A stretch of DNA of 64,000 bases from Vibrio sp. CK2-1 (lineage in GTDB: Bacteria > Pseudomonadota > Gammaproteobacteria > Enterobacterales > Vibrionaceae): contig NZ_JAKKCJ010000004.1 in NCBI RefSeq assembly GCF_021726515.1, positions 368,920 to 432,919 of the forward strand, given 5' to 3'. Made by a program: the position numbers and the translations under genes. How positions within the stretch are numbered: the first letter of the stretch is position 1; every line of letters begins with the position of its first letter. The notes beneath the pieces are model-generated. The model worked only from the letters and a program-made list of their open reading frames with translations, searched no databases and was not told the DNA's origin. This document shows positions 1 to 9,086 of the stretch, piece after piece.

Positions 1-866
1 AAACAGACGCTTGGTTTGTTTCTTCTGGAGAAAAAGTAGAGCTAGATATTGCTCATTCCTGCCTAAAAGGTGAAGGTTTCCCTTCACATGCGATTGATTT
101 TGTTGTGCCTTGTATCCATGGTTTCCCCGGCGAAACTGGCGATATTCAATCCTTGCTTGAAATGGCCAACATTCCATATTTAGGCTGTGGCCCAGAAGCG
201 AGCTCTAATAGCTTTAACAAGATCACTTCAAAATTATGGTATGACGCTTTAGGTATTCCCAATACTCCATACCGTTTTTTAACTGAAAACAATGACCAAT
301 CGATTGAAATTGCTGAACAAGCCTTTGATTTATGGGGAAAGGTTTTCGTTAAAGCGGCAAGACAAGGCTCATCAGTAGGTTGCTACAGCGTGACTGAAAA
401 AGCCAAGTTAGCGCAAGCAGTTCGCGAAGCATTTACTTATTCAGATCAAGTGCTTATCGAAAAATCGGTAAAACCAAGAGAATTAGAAGTTGCAGCCTAT
501 CAACTTGATGGCGAACTGGTGATCACTAAGCCTGGTGAAGTCATTGCGCCCGACGGTGTGTTTTATACTTACGATGAAAAATACAGTGCTGATAGCCACT
601 CATCGACAGTATTAGAAGCTCAAGGGCTTAGCGACGCTGAACAACAGGCAATTCAAGACTATTCACGTAAAGTGTTTACGCATATGAATTTGAAGAACCT
701 GTCACGTATTGATTTCTTTTTAACCGAAGAAGGCGACATTTACTTAAATGAAGTAAATACTTTCCCGGGTATGACGCCAATCTCGATGTTCCCTAAACTA
801 ATGGAGCATAACGGCCATAAGTTCAGTGATTTCTTAGAAAGCTCGATTAAAAGCAGCTTGAAATAA
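1..866 (+). CDS. ddl: D-alanine--D-alanine ligase, 5' end outside window
   Basis: ATP-grasp ligase that joins two D-alanines for peptidoglycan precursors in the cytoplasm. The reading frame is open from base 3, so the gene enters from the left and about 287 residues are visible; the family is usually 305-330 aa, so only a short N-terminus is missing. The first internal Met (base 105) lies inside the conserved motif HGFPGETGDIQ and is not the true start. Other family marks are KAARQGSSVG (ATP-binding lysine and serine loop), RIDFFLTEEG and the C-terminal EVNTFPGMTPISMFP, which carries the Mg-binding Glu and Asn. Family call is secure; ddlA versus ddlB type is not resolved. Confidence 0.93.
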   Translation, partial: TDAWFVSSGEKVELDIAHSCLKGEGFPSHAIDFVVPCIHGFPGETGDIQSLLEMANIPYLGCGPEASSNSFNKITSKLWYDALGIPNTPYRFLTENNDQSIEIAEQAFDLWGKVFVKAARQGSSVGCYSVTEKAKLAQAVREAFTYSDQVLIEKSVKPRELEVAAYQLDGELVITKPGEVIAPDGVFYTYDEKYSADSHSSTVLEAQGLSDAEQQAIQDYSRKVFTHMNLKNLSRIDFFLTEEGDIYLNEVNTFPGMTPISMFPKLMEHNGHKFSDFLESSIKSSLK

Positions 867-895
867 GCCTGATCACGTAAAGCTCGACAACAGAT

Positions 896-929
896 AAAAG
901 CTGGTTAATCCCAGCTTTTTATTTTTTTA
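896..929. terminator. bidirectional rho-independent terminator
   Basis: Perfect 9-bp stem AAAAGCTGG / CCAGCTTTT with a 6-nt loop, followed by a T-rich run on the plus strand and preceded by A's that give T's on the minus strand. It lies between the convergent ddl and recombinase genes and overlaps the stop codon of the latter. Confidence 0.85.
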
Positions 930-1873
930 AACAAAAGTTGCTCTGATTCTGATAGGGCATGCTTTCCAACATATTGAGCAGGCATAACGGCACTCGTCCA
1001 ACGCCCCAATTGCTGAATTTGTCGTAAATTATAACCTTTCTTATATAAATCCTGACTGCCTCCAACTCGGCTTGATTGCCCAGAAAACGCTAGATGCTGA
1101 GGTAGGTTAAGAAGATCACTCGCTCGGCGAAACACCCTATAAATCGACGAATCATTTAACGATTCGCTCCCTAGGTTGCCATGTTTATCGATTCGACAAA
1201 ATAAAACACCTTGGTATTCATCGCCCAGCACAGTTAACCACTTTTGCAGTAATTGAGTGGTTCTTGGGGTCAGTTGATAAGTATTCTCCCCAATCATCAG
1301 TTGAGCGCATTCACTATTGGATAAATCTAACTGATCTAATGTTAAGTCTCGCAATTGCCCACGCTTTAAAAAACATTCAAACATTAGGCTATATATCAAC
1401 AAATCACGCAGATCTTTTATTGAATCGCTTTCAGCTAAGCATTTAAATAGCTCGTTAAGATGCTTTTCAGTAAAAGGAGTAGCCTGAGCTGCATCACCTT
1501 TTTTCATATTGCGTAATGCTGATAAGGTGAAGTGGATTTGTCTATGATTAGTTGGTTCAGGGAGTGAATGCAGGCGATGTACTAAGCCGATAGTTAAACT
1601 ATAACGACGTATAGAAGCATATTTTCTTTGCCTACTTTCATGCTCTAAAAATAAGCGAATAGCCGTAACGGAAGCGGGCAACGGACTGACATGACGAGAG
1701 TAGCAAAACTCAACAAAACGATTCCAATCATTGACCATCGAAAGTAACGAATTATGCGAATATAGACCGTGAGTTAACTCGACAAAATCCTGATAACCAA
1801 TCGGTTTCGAAAACAATTGGATGCTTTCTTTTAATTGGGAAGGATCAGACATCAATGGAATGTTCTTTCTCAT
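905..1873 (-). CDS. Cre-like tyrosine recombinase with altered active site
   Basis: About 322 aa with an N-terminal SAM-like/core-binding half and a C-terminal tyrosine-recombinase catalytic half. The end aligns by eye with Cre: QSSRVGGSQDL corresponds to Cre HSARVG, then LGRW (Trp) and QYV (nucleophile Tyr about residue 301). Two catalytic positions look changed: the box I Arg (LLR/GLR motif) appears as Lys at about residue 170 (FLKRGQL), and the box II His appears as Gln at about residue 266. R269, W292 and Y301 are kept. The ATG at 1873 is preceded in frame by a GTG at 1876. No attachment sites or other phage genes adjoin it, so it looks like a resident chromosomal gene rather than the integrase of the prophage at 20-30 kb. 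Whether it recombines DNA is uncertain. Confidence 0.75.
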   Translation of the reverse strand: MRKNIPLMSDPSQLKESIQLFSKPIGYQDFVELTHGLYSHNSLLSMVNDWNRFVEFCYSRHVSPLPASVTAIRLFLEHESRQRKYASIRRYSLTIGLVHRLHSLPEPTNHRQIHFTLSALRNMKKGDAAQATPFTEKHLNELFKCLAESDSIKDLRDLLIYSLMFECFLKRGQLRDLTLDQLDLSNSECAQLMIGENTYQLTPRTTQLLQKWLTVLGDEYQGVLFCRIDKHGNLGSESLNDSSIYRVFRRASDLLNLPQHLAFSGQSSRVGGSQDLYKKGYNLRQIQQLGRWTSAVMPAQYVGKHALSESEQLLFKKIKSWD

Positions 1874-1979
1874 CACTTAAACCTAAGTTAGAAGGGAAAT
1901 TGCCCAGCAAATGCTTGAACAACAATAAAATACATTTACTATTATAGAAAAACAAATAAACCGTAATAAAAGAGGCCTT

Positions 1980-2291
1980 ATGTCACTCGTATATTCAACC
2001 GAAGTCGGTCGTATTAAACCTGAAGAAGAAGTTAAACAACGACCAAAAGGCGACGGTATTGTTCGCATTCAAAGAGAAACCAAAGGCCGTAAAGGCAAGG
2101 GCGTTTGTGTAGTGACTGGCCTTGATATGAATGATACCGAATTAAAATTAATGGCTGCCGAGCTAAAAAAAGTCTGTGGCTGCGGTGGTAGTGTGAAAGA
2201 TGGCACCATTGAAATTCAAGGTGACAATCGAGATAAAATCAAAGCTCATCTAGAGAAAAAAGGGCATACGGTTAAACTTGCGGGCGGTTAA
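1980..2291 (+). CDS. yciH: SUI1/eIF1-like protein YciH
   Basis: 103-aa member of the SUI1/eIF1 family. The RIQRETKGRKGKGVCVVTGLD segment and the LKKVCGCGGSVKDGTIEIQGD core are the family signature, and the length matches bacterial YciH (about 108 aa). E. coli YciH is known to affect fidelity of translation initiation in vitro and to bind the 30S subunit; its physiological role is less clear. The ATG follows a short purine-rich stretch. It is divergent from the recombinase and just upstream of the MATE gene with only 35 bp between, so the two may be co-transcribed. Confidence 0.9.
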   Translation: MSLVYSTEVGRIKPEEEVKQRPKGDGIVRIQRETKGRKGKGVCVVTGLDMNDTELKLMAAELKKVCGCGGSVKDGTIEIQGDNRDKIKAHLEKKGHTVKLAGG

Positions 2292-2326
2292 TCGCTCATT
2301 TTCTTTCTCACCAAGAAGCCCATTTT

Positions 2327-3745
2327 ATGAATCGTCACAATATGTTTGAAGGCTCTATCAATAGAGCCTTACTTTCCTTAGCTGTTCCTATTGTTCTTGC
2401 CCAAATACTTCAATCTGCTTATCAACTCACCGATGCTTTTTGGGTTGGCCGTTTAGGCGCGGCGCAAGTTGCTGCGGTATCAATAAGTAACCCTGTCACT
2501 TTCCTAGTAATTGCACTCGGTGCAGGGCTAGCAATGGCTGGCGCGACGTTATCTGCTCAATATATGGGGGCAGGTAATAAGAAGATGGTCAACCATGTGG
2601 CCGCTCAAACCATGCTGATGGTGGTCGTCACCGCCATTGTTTTAGGGCTCACCGGTTATGCTCTATCATCACATTTTTTAACGCTGCTTGGTGTAGAAGA
2701 GGCGGTGTATCACGATGCACTAGACTACATGCATGTATCGTTTATTGGTGTGATATTTGTCTTCACCTATGCCATGTTTCAATCAATCATGCGTGGTATC
2801 GGGCAGGTAAAAATCCCACTGATTATTGTGTTTGGTACGGTAATTCTAAACTTCGGGTTGGATCCTCTTTTCATTTTTGGCTTAGGCAGCTTTGAAGGGC
2901 TCGGAGTAAAAGGCGCAGCATTAGCCACCTTAGTCACTCAAGCTATCGCCGCAATAATTGGCTTAGGTATTTTCTTTCGTGGCAAACATGGCATTCACTT
3001 AACCCTAACCAGTTTCAAGCCCGATTTTTCATACATAAAAAGGGCGTTCTTCTTAGGTGCACCAGGCTCGGTTGAACTTTCAGCAAGAGCACTCGGGTTA
3101 ATGATCATGTCTTTCTTAGTAGCAAGCTTTGGCACTGTCACCATTGCCTCTTACGGAGTAGGCTCGACCATTCTGCAAATTGTCACCATCCCGGCTATGG
3201 GATTATCGATGGCGGTCTCTACGCTGGTTGGTCAAAACATTGGTGCTAAGAATATTGAAAGAGCATCACAAATCACAATCTTAGGTACGATTTGGGGCTG
3301 GGTAGCGTTAACTGTACTCGGTATTTTTGCCTACATTTTTGCTCCGCAATGTGTCGCTTTCTTTATTCCAGATGATCCACAAGTGATAGAGCATGGCGCT
3401 CAATTTGTAAGAACCATGTGCTTAACCTGGGGCTTTATTGGTGTGCAATTATGTGTTGTTTCAGCATTTAGGGCATCGGGGAATATGCTTAATACCATGT
3501 TGATTTCTTTGTTTTCTCAATGGGTCATTCAGTTTCCATTGGCTTATATACTGTCAAAACATACTCAGCTTGAAGCATCAGGAATTTGGTGGTCATTTGC
3601 GATCACCAATATCGTTGTCGCGTTATTCTCTATCGCTTGGTTTGCAAGGGGCAGCTGGAAAAACAAAAATCTAACAGAAGATGACAAACAAATTGCTAAA
3701 ATTACTGACGAAGCCTATATAGAAATCGATGAACATCGTACATAA
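2327..3745 (+). CDS. MATE family multidrug/cation antiporter
   Basis: 472-aa integral inner-membrane protein with about 12 hydrophobic segments in two related halves, typical of MATE (multi antimicrobial extrusion) Na+/H+-coupled exporters. The N-terminal PIVLAQILQSAYQLTDAFWVGRLG and the second-half AMGLSMAVSTLVGQNIGAKN are characteristic of NorM/DinF-type proteins. The last 35 residues are charged and cytoplasmic. Substrate cannot be told from sequence. Vibrios carry several MATE paralogues, so no gene symbol is given. Confidence 0.9.
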   Translation: MNRHNMFEGSINRALLSLAVPIVLAQILQSAYQLTDAFWVGRLGAAQVAAVSISNPVTFLVIALGAGLAMAGATLSAQYMGAGNKKMVNHVAAQTMLMVVVTAIVLGLTGYALSSHFLTLLGVEEAVYHDALDYMHVSFIGVIFVFTYAMFQSIMRGIGQVKIPLIIVFGTVILNFGLDPLFIFGLGSFEGLGVKGAALATLVTQAIAAIIGLGIFFRGKHGIHLTLTSFKPDFSYIKRAFFLGAPGSVELSARALGLMIMSFLVASFGTVTIASYGVGSTILQIVTIPAMGLSMAVSTLVGQNIGAKNIERASQITILGTIWGWVALTVLGIFAYIFAPQCVAFFIPDDPQVIEHGAQFVRTMCLTWGFIGVQLCVVSAFRASGNMLNTMLISLFSQWVIQFPLAYILSKHTQLEASGIWWSFAITNIVVALFSIAWFARGSWKNKNLTEDDKQIAKITDEAYIEIDEHRT

Positions 3746-3793
3746 TGTTGGTATTCAATATACCCAAGTAACTAGAAAATTTAAGGTTTTACT

Positions 3794-4204
3794 ATGTATA
3801 AGAAATTACTTGCTGTATCTGCAGCCGCTATCGTTTTATCGGCATGTAGCTCATCAGAGCCAGAACAAGAGGTCAATCCAGAATTGAAAGTTCAATGTGA
3901 AACGGCTCAACGTCTCGTTGGCGGCTGGCAAAAAGCGGAGATAACACCAGAAGCGAAGCAGTCTGCATTATTGGCTATCGCAAGCATGGAAGGCAGCCAC
4001 ACTCTCAAAGAAGTACTTTCTGTTGAGCAACAAGTCGTGGCGGGTATGAACTACAAAGTCGCATTTACCGTAGATGATGGTACCGCTTATGTGGCTAAAG
4101 TATTCCGCAACTTACAAGGTGAATACAAAATGGTAAGCCTACAACCAAAGCAACTGGTTGATGAATGCATTGAGCAGCAAACTCAAAACACTCAAGAGAA
4201 GTAA
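3794..4204 (+). CDS. predicted lipoprotein, cystatin-like fold possible
   Basis: 136-aa exported protein. The N-terminus MYKKLLAVSAAAIVLSAC is a lipoprotein signal peptide with lipobox LSAC and lipidated Cys18; Ser at +2 predicts outer-membrane sorting. The mature part has two further Cys and a QQVVAGMNYKVAFTV segment that recalls the QVVAG motif of cystatins and cystatin-like domains. No specific function is recognised. It lies 48 bp after the MATE gene and is followed by a strong terminator. Confidence 0.75.
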   Translation: MYKKLLAVSAAAIVLSACSSSEPEQEVNPELKVQCETAQRLVGGWQKAEITPEAKQSALLAIASMEGSHTLKEVLSVEQQVVAGMNYKVAFTVDDGTAYVAKVFRNLQGEYKMVSLQPKQLVDECIEQQTQNTQEK

Positions 4205-4248
4205 TTTCGCTCTCAATAACTTCAGTTACCGTTAAATTAATCTTCCCC

Positions 4249-4277
4249 AAAAAACCTAACGCGCGTTAGGTTTTTTT
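4249..4277 (+). terminator. rho-independent terminator
   Basis: Fully palindromic stem CCTAAC-GCGC-GTTAGG flanked by A6 and T7, directly after the lipoprotein gene. The A-run makes it usable in both directions. Confidence 0.9.
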
Positions 4278-4422
4278 GTTTCAGCGCGAAACATCACAAA
4301 AAATGAATTTATACGGTCAAATTTTCAAAAATATATGTCCATTCACCTAAGCTCCGGCTTTCCCCGTCTAGCAATCACTTGTCGACCTGATTTTTTCATC
4401 TCCAAATCTTAATATTTCAATT

Positions 4423-4451
4423 CCGTCACTTATTTGTATTTAAAGTGTCAC
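4423..4451 (+). promoter_or_regulatory. candidate tandem Pho box upstream of phnC
   Basis: Three heptamers start at exactly 11-bp intervals: CCGTCAC (4423), TTGTATT (4434) and GTGTCAC (4445). This is the 7+4 spacing of PhoB-binding Pho boxes (consensus CTGTCAT repeats). They lie 50-80 bp before the phnC start. The central heptamer is weak. Confidence 0.6.
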
Positions 4452-4502
4452 AGTGTTTCTTCTTAATTCATATCAGATTTGAGAATTAAGAAGAATGAGA
4501 TT

Positions 4503-5378
4503 ATGTACCAATCAAATGATAACCATACATTAAATTACTTTATTCCCCCGGAAACCATGTTTGATCAAGACATCAGTCTCGGTGATCAAATAGCAAGCCC
4601 GCTTAAAATCAAAAAGAAATTATTAACCGTGAATCAACTCACCAAAGCCTACAAAGGTGGAAAAAATGTTTTAGATAACATTAGTTTTGATTTATACGAA
4701 GGGGAGTTTGTAGCGGTCATTGGTCGCTCTGGAGCTGGCAAGTCAACCATGCTTCACACATTAAATGGCACTATTGAAGCTAGCTCTGGTGAGATTTTAG
4801 ATATCAGTGGCCAAGGGGAAAATGTCGTCACTATGCCTCGAAAACAACTTAGGCAGTGGCGCAGTCAATGCAGCATGATTTTCCAAAACTTCTGCTTGGT
4901 CCCTAGGTTAGATGTCATTACCAATGTACTACTTGGCCGCTTAAGTTACACACCAACGTGGAAATCCATGTTTAAAATCTTTGATGATAAAGATAGAGCG
5001 AAAGCCATTGAACTACTCAAGTGGTTAAAGATCTTACCTCACGCGCTTCAACGAGCTGAAAACCTTTCTGGAGGCCAACAACAACGCGTCGCCATTTGCA
5101 GAGCATTAATGCAACAACCCAAAATTCTGTTAGCCGATGAACCGGTTGCGTCTTTAGATCCTAAGAATACTACTCGAATTATGGATGCTTTACAGAAAGT
5201 CAGTGACGAAGGGATCGCGGTTATGGTCAACCTTCACTCTATCGAATTGGTGAAGCAATACTGCACGCGTGTCATTGGGCTAGAGAAGGGCAAAGTTGTT
5301 TATGACGGTTCGCCTGATGGATTAACGGACGATATCTTACATACGCTTTATGGCGATGAAGTTGAACAAATTAGCTAA
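4503..5378 (+). CDS. phnC: phosphonate ABC transporter, ATP-binding protein PhnC
   Basis: ATPase subunit of the phosphonate importer. After an unusually long N-terminal lead of about 45 residues comes a standard ABC domain: Walker [11 protein letters not shown]-loop [10 protein letters not shown], signature LSGGQQQR and Walker [14 protein letters not shown]. The [13 protein letters not shown] segment after the Q-loop is typical of PhnC. An in-frame TTG at 4479 would add eight residues, but ATG 4503 (MYQSNDN) is the simpler start. It is first in the phnC-D-E1-E2 operon and follows a likely Pho box. Confidence 0.95.
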   Translation: MYQSNDNHTLNYFIPPETMFDQDISLGDQIASPLKIKKKLLTVNQLTKAYKGGKNVLDNISFDLYEGEFVAVIGRSGAGKSTMLHTLNGTIEASSGEILDISGQGENVVTMPRKQLRQWRSQCSMIFQNFCLVPRLDVITNVLLGRLSYTPTWKSMFKIFDDKDRAKAIELLKWLKILPHALQRAENLSGGQQQRVAICRALMQQPKILLADEPVASLDPKNTTRIMDALQKVSDEGIAVMVNLHSIELVKQYCTRVIGLEKGKVVYDGSPDGLTDDILHTLYGDEVEQIS

Positions 5379-5433
5379 TTAAATAAACACCTAAGTAATC
5401 ATTAACTTATATTCAATTGGAAAGGAACACACA

Positions 5434-6354
5434 ATGAAGAAATTACTGACTCTTACCATGATCGCTGCTGGTCTATGTAGTGTGACTGCACAGGCAAACA
5501 CAGAGATTAACCTAGGTGTACTAGGGGGTGAGAACTCAACAGCACAAATAGGCAATAATCAGTGTGCTAAGGCGTTTATCGAAGAGAAAACCGGTGCAAC
5601 CGTCAATATTCGTAACGCATCCGATTATAGTGCTGTTATTCAGGGTTTATTGGGTGATCAGGTTGACCTTGTATTAAATATGTCTCCAAAAGCTTATGCC
5701 TCTGTTTATCTAAAAGATAAGAGCAAAGTTGAGCTAGTAGGGATTACCACAGATGACACGGATAATTCTAAAGGTTATCACTCCGTTGTATTAGTAAAAG
5801 CCGATAGCCCTTACCAAAAATTAGAAGATTTAAAAGGTAAGGTGTTTTCGTTTGCTGATCCTGATTCAACATCGGGTTTCTTAATTCCAAACAACCAATT
5901 TGAGCAAACGTTAGGTGGAAACATGGATAACCAGTTTAACGGCTTCTTTAATAAAGTCGGTTTTTCTGGTGGTCATGAGCAAGATATTTTAGGCGTATTA
6001 AATGGTCAGTTTGATGCAGCGGTAACTTGGTCTTCTATGGTTGGAAACCGTGACGATGGCTATTCAGCCGGTGCTTTACGTAAAGTGAAAGAAAATGGTT
6101 TTGATGACCTAATGTCACAGCTACGTATTATTTGGAAATCTCCACTGATTCCAAATGGCCCGACGATCGTTCGTGGCAACATGGATAAGGAATTAAAAGA
6201 GAAGCTTGTTATGGCGGTTAAGCAGTTAGATAAAGAGCAACACGAATGCTTCATGAAAGCGACAGGCGGAAAACTACACTTAGAAGATACTTCTGTCAGC
6301 GAATATCAATCAGTTATTGATCTCGTTCAAGCACAAAAGAAAACGACACGCTAA
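5434..6354 (+). CDS. phnD: periplasmic phosphonate-binding protein PhnD
   Basis: 306-aa substrate-binding protein. It has a clear signal peptide cleaved after MKKLLTLTMIAAGLCSVTAQA, then the PhnD fold signatures LVLNMSPKAYASV, FSFADPDSTSGFLIP and AVTWSSMVGNRDDG. It delivers phosphonates from the periplasm to PhnE. It follows phnC after 55 bp with an AAGGAAC ribosome site. A strong hairpin terminator right after the stop suggests that it is made in excess over the downstream permease genes, as is common for binding proteins. Confidence 0.96.
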   Translation: MKKLLTLTMIAAGLCSVTAQANTEINLGVLGGENSTAQIGNNQCAKAFIEEKTGATVNIRNASDYSAVIQGLLGDQVDLVLNMSPKAYASVYLKDKSKVELVGITTDDTDNSKGYHSVVLVKADSPYQKLEDLKGKVFSFADPDSTSGFLIPNNQFEQTLGGNMDNQFNGFFNKVGFSGGHEQDILGVLNGQFDAAVTWSSMVGNRDDGYSAGALRKVKENGFDDLMSQLRIIWKSPLIPNGPTIVRGNMDKELKEKLVMAVKQLDKEQHECFMKATGGKLHLEDTSVSEYQSVIDLVQAQKKTTR

Positions 6355-6360
6355 TCACGC

Positions 6361-6401
6361 GCCAGTGGTCAGACTCATTGACCACTGGCGTTCTTTTTTT
6401 A
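6361..6401 (+). terminator. intra-operon terminator/attenuator between phnD and phnE1
   Basis: Perfect 11-bp stem GCCAGTGGTCA / TGACCACTGGC with a 7-nt loop and a T-rich tail (GTTCTTTTTTT). It sits between phnD and the permease genes, so it probably acts as a partial terminator or as a 3' stabiliser of phnCD mRNA. Confidence 0.85.
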
Positions 6402-6430
6402 GGTCAATTGATTGAAACGGAAGTTGTATT

Positions 6431-7306
6431 TTGGATAAACAATTTGAACAGTATTACCACCAAATTAGATCAAAGCAAAAACGCGATGCTTTGATGTGGT
6501 CAGGGTTGCTAGTACTTCTCTATTTAAGCTCAGGCTATGTTGCTGAGTTCAGTTTAAGCAAGATTCTCACTAGTGCTCCAAACTTTTTTGACTATTTAGC
6601 CGATACCATTCCGGTGTTGAAATGGGATGTACTTTTTGCTGGGCGTGATGCCAATGGCCATGCCATAGAAGGCTCTTTAATTTACTGGGGTTATCGATTA
6701 CCAATCCAGTTACCTCTGCTGTGGGAAACCTTTTGTGTCGCAATGGCAGCTACGGTGGTTTCAGCACTTATTGCAACAATTTTAGCTTTTTTCGCCGCTA
6801 ACAATACTTATGCACCAGCTGGAGTACGCTGGGCAGTAAGAGGCTTTGTGGCATTTTTACGCACCATGCCTGAACTAGCTTGGGCGGTTATGTTCGTCAT
6901 GGCCTATGGTGTAGGCGCATTACCTGGCTTTATCGCTTTAGCTCTGCATACCGTTGGTAGTCTAACCAAATTGTTTTATGAATCGATTGAAACAGCATCT
7001 ATGGAGCCAGTAAGAGGACTAAGAGCTTGTGGCAGTAACCGTTGGGAAAACGTTCGCTTTGGTCTATGGCCACAAGTAAAGCCTATTTTTATGTCTTACA
7101 GCTTTTTAAGATTAGAAATCAACTTTCGATCTTCAACCATTCTTGGGTTAGTTGGGGCAGGTGGTATCGGTCAGGAACTGATGACCAATATTAAGTTAGA
7201 CCGTTACGATCAAGTCAGTATTACATTGATACTCATTATTATCGTGGTATCCGCTTTGGATTCATTATCTGGGCACCTACGCAATAAAGTTTTAAAGGAA
7301 TCATGA
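6431..7306 (+). CDS. phnE: phosphonate ABC transporter permease PhnE (first)
   Basis: 291-aa inner-membrane permease with about six hydrophobic segments and the EAA-type loop ESIETASMEPVRGLRACGSNRW, followed by STILGLVGAGGIGQEL, the PhnE/MetI-type hallmark. The start appears to be TTG at 6431 (MDKQFEQYY), preceded by GGAAG at good distance; the next ATG would delete the cytoplasmic N-terminus. Phosphonate systems often have two PhnE proteins that presumably form a heterodimer, as here. Its end overlaps the next gene by 4 bp. Confidence 0.94.
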   Translation: MDKQFEQYYHQIRSKQKRDALMWSGLLVLLYLSSGYVAEFSLSKILTSAPNFFDYLADTIPVLKWDVLFAGRDANGHAIEGSLIYWGYRLPIQLPLLWETFCVAMAATVVSALIATILAFFAANNTYAPAGVRWAVRGFVAFLRTMPELAWAVMFVMAYGVGALPGFIALALHTVGSLTKLFYESIETASMEPVRGLRACGSNRWENVRFGLWPQVKPIFMSYSFLRLEINFRSSTILGLVGAGGIGQELMTNIKLDRYDQVSITLILIIIVVSALDSLSGHLRNKVLKES

Positions 7307-8199
7307 TGACGTTAACTTATCGTATGTCGAATGCCGATTTAGACACCTTGAAAGAGGAACATGGTGAAATCTTCTCTCAACAAAAAAGCTATCTGTCTAA
7401 ATTATCAATCATCACTCTTGGGATCGTTCTATTTTACGCTTTCTTTTTTGTCGAATTTGGCGTCAGCCAGGAAATGTTCGTCAATGGTAGTAAGCAATTA
7501 TTGCATTACTTTTCGAATATGTTCATTTGGAAAGATGTTGCCGAATGGCCATTTTCTTATTATTACAGCCAAATATTGATCACGTTAGCGATAGTGTTTG
7601 GTGGCACCATCACTGCCTCGTTAGTTGCGCTTCCGCTGTCATTTTTTGCCTCTCGCAATATTATGACAGGCCCATTTGCGATTATCGCTTATGCCATGCG
7701 TAAGTTATTTGATGTGTTACGAGGCATTGATATGGCTATTTGGGGGATGATCTTTGTTCGCGCCATTGGCATGGGGCCATTAGCTGGGGTGATGGCAATA
7801 TTTATTCAAGACTTAGGGTTACTTGGTAAATTATTTGCCGAAGGGCACGAAGCGGCTGATGATAAACCTTCCCGTGGTCTCACTGCACTAGGGGCGGCTA
7901 GCTTACAAAAGCATCGCTTCGGAATTTTCACCCAATCCTTTCCTACCTTCTTAGCGCTAAGCTTATATCAAATAGAATCCAATACACGCTCAGCAGCGGT
8001 ACTAGGGTTTGTTGGAGCAGGCGGTATTGGTTTGGTCTATGCCGAGAATATGCGTTTATGGAATTGGGACGTAGTGACTTTCATTACCTTAAATTTGGTG
8101 GTGATTGTAATGACCATGGATATGATCTCATCCAAACTACGTCAAAAATATATTATCGGGGAAGATATTCCGCTATTTGAAAGAGGCAAGCACGGATAA
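7303..8199 (+). CDS. phnE: phosphonate ABC transporter permease PhnE (second)
   Basis: 298-aa permease paralogous to the preceding PhnE. It carries the loop EGHEAADDKPSRGLTALGAASLQKH and SAAVLGFVGAGGIGLVY. The ATGATG start overlaps the end of the first permease, so translation is coupled. It is the last gene of phnCDE1E2. No downstream phn gene follows directly: the C-P lyase genes begin 3.5 kb further on. Confidence 0.94.
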   Translation: MMTLTYRMSNADLDTLKEEHGEIFSQQKSYLSKLSIITLGIVLFYAFFFVEFGVSQEMFVNGSKQLLHYFSNMFIWKDVAEWPFSYYYSQILITLAIVFGGTITASLVALPLSFFASRNIMTGPFAIIAYAMRKLFDVLRGIDMAIWGMIFVRAIGMGPLAGVMAIFIQDLGLLGKLFAEGHEAADDKPSRGLTALGAASLQKHRFGIFTQSFPTFLALSLYQIESNTRSAAVLGFVGAGGIGLVYAENMRLWNWDVVTFITLNLVVIVMTMDMISSKLRQKYIIGEDIPLFERGKHG

Positions 8200-8222
8200 T
8201 CCTAATCTTCAAAGGCTTATAA

Positions 8223-8252
8223 ATTGGAGAGTGATCTATGTCGCTCTCCAAT
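8223..8252. terminator. hairpin between convergent phnE2 and GST genes
   Basis: Perfect 9-bp stem ATTGGAGAG / CTCTCCAAT with a 12-nt loop, in the 53-bp gap between two convergent genes. The T-run is weak on both strands, so it is a probable but not certain terminator. Confidence 0.6.
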
Positions 8253-8930
8253 CTAACCAGCTTTAGTTTCCATCAAAATATCTCTACGATTGACCAGCCA
8301 TAACTCATGCTTGGTCATCACCTTACTGAACATCCTACTTTGTAAATACTGGTTTAGCCATTGACGTAATTTTGGGTAGGGCGATTGTAAATACCACTGT
8401 CTTTCCACTCTGGCAAATTGACGAATAAAGGGCAGTAACGCTAAATCGGCAAGGCTTTCTTGGTCGGCCATTAAATAGGAATGTTGAGATAAGCGTTCTT
8501 CTAATTCACAAAGGTATTTCTCACAGGCTTGTCGGCATTCAACTAAGTTTGGTTCGTGATAACGCTTAGCCGCACGGTAGGCTTCCAAGCAAGGTTTAAA
8601 CTCGGTATCAAACTGATGAATAAGGCCACGTATCGAATCTAACATCTCAGGCTCTGCGCTCAACAATAAATCATCGGGATCATTTTCACTCAGCGCCCAT
8701 AACATCACTTCTGCACTTTCTTCAATGGCAGTGCCACAATTTGTGACAACAACAGGGACCGTGCCTTTGGGTGAAGCTTCTAACATTTCAGGCGGTTTAT
8801 CACTTAATACTATATCGCGCAGTAGCACAGGTACTTGTGAGCGATATATTGCCATTCGTGCTCTCATAGCAAATGGGCAGTTTCTAAGAGAGTACAGGAC
8901 AGGTAACGATCCACTTAAGTTTGTATTCAT
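8253..8930 (-). CDS. glutathione S-transferase family protein
   Basis: 225 aa with an N-terminal thioredoxin-like GST domain (VLYSLRNCPFAMRARMAI with Cys-Pro at the active-site position; KGTVPVV with the cis-Pro; AIEESAEVMLWAL with the Glu-Ser glutathione-binding pair) and an all-helical C-terminal domain. The Cys-Pro-Phe motif resembles omega-class and GrxB-like GSTs. Substrate is unknown. It is convergent to phnE2 and divergent from the U32 gene, lying between the two phn operons with no obvious role in phosphonate use. Confidence 0.85.
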   Translation of the reverse strand: MNTNLSGSLPVLYSLRNCPFAMRARMAIYRSQVPVLLRDIVLSDKPPEMLEASPKGTVPVVVTNCGTAIEESAEVMLWALSENDPDDLLLSAEPEMLDSIRGLIHQFDTEFKPCLEAYRAAKRYHEPNLVECRQACEKYLCELEERLSQHSYLMADQESLADLALLPFIRQFARVERQWYLQSPYPKLRQWLNQYLQSRMFSKVMTKHELWLVNRRDILMETKAG

Positions 8931-9086
8931 AATGATTTCCTCTACGCTTATGGTTCAAATTAATCACTTCTCTGATAAAAATACCGCGATTAAACCAGAG
9001 ATAATAGATTAATTGCCCTCAATGATACTCATCAACTACAGATCAAGGTATCATGCCGCCTTTAAAGTTATACGAGACTCCGAGTG

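Noticed and set aside
905..1873. Recombinase at 0.9-1.9 kb as the integrase of the 20-30 kb prophage
   Set aside because: It lies 18 kb outside the prophage, and the prophage ends are XerCD-type sites that need no phage integrase.
1883..2068. 61-codon minus-strand frame over yciH
   Set aside because: Antisense to the conserved yciH N-terminus and the recombinase promoter; no support.
8725..9012. 95-codon frame opposite the GST gene
   Set aside because: Shadow of the GST reading frame; no family features.
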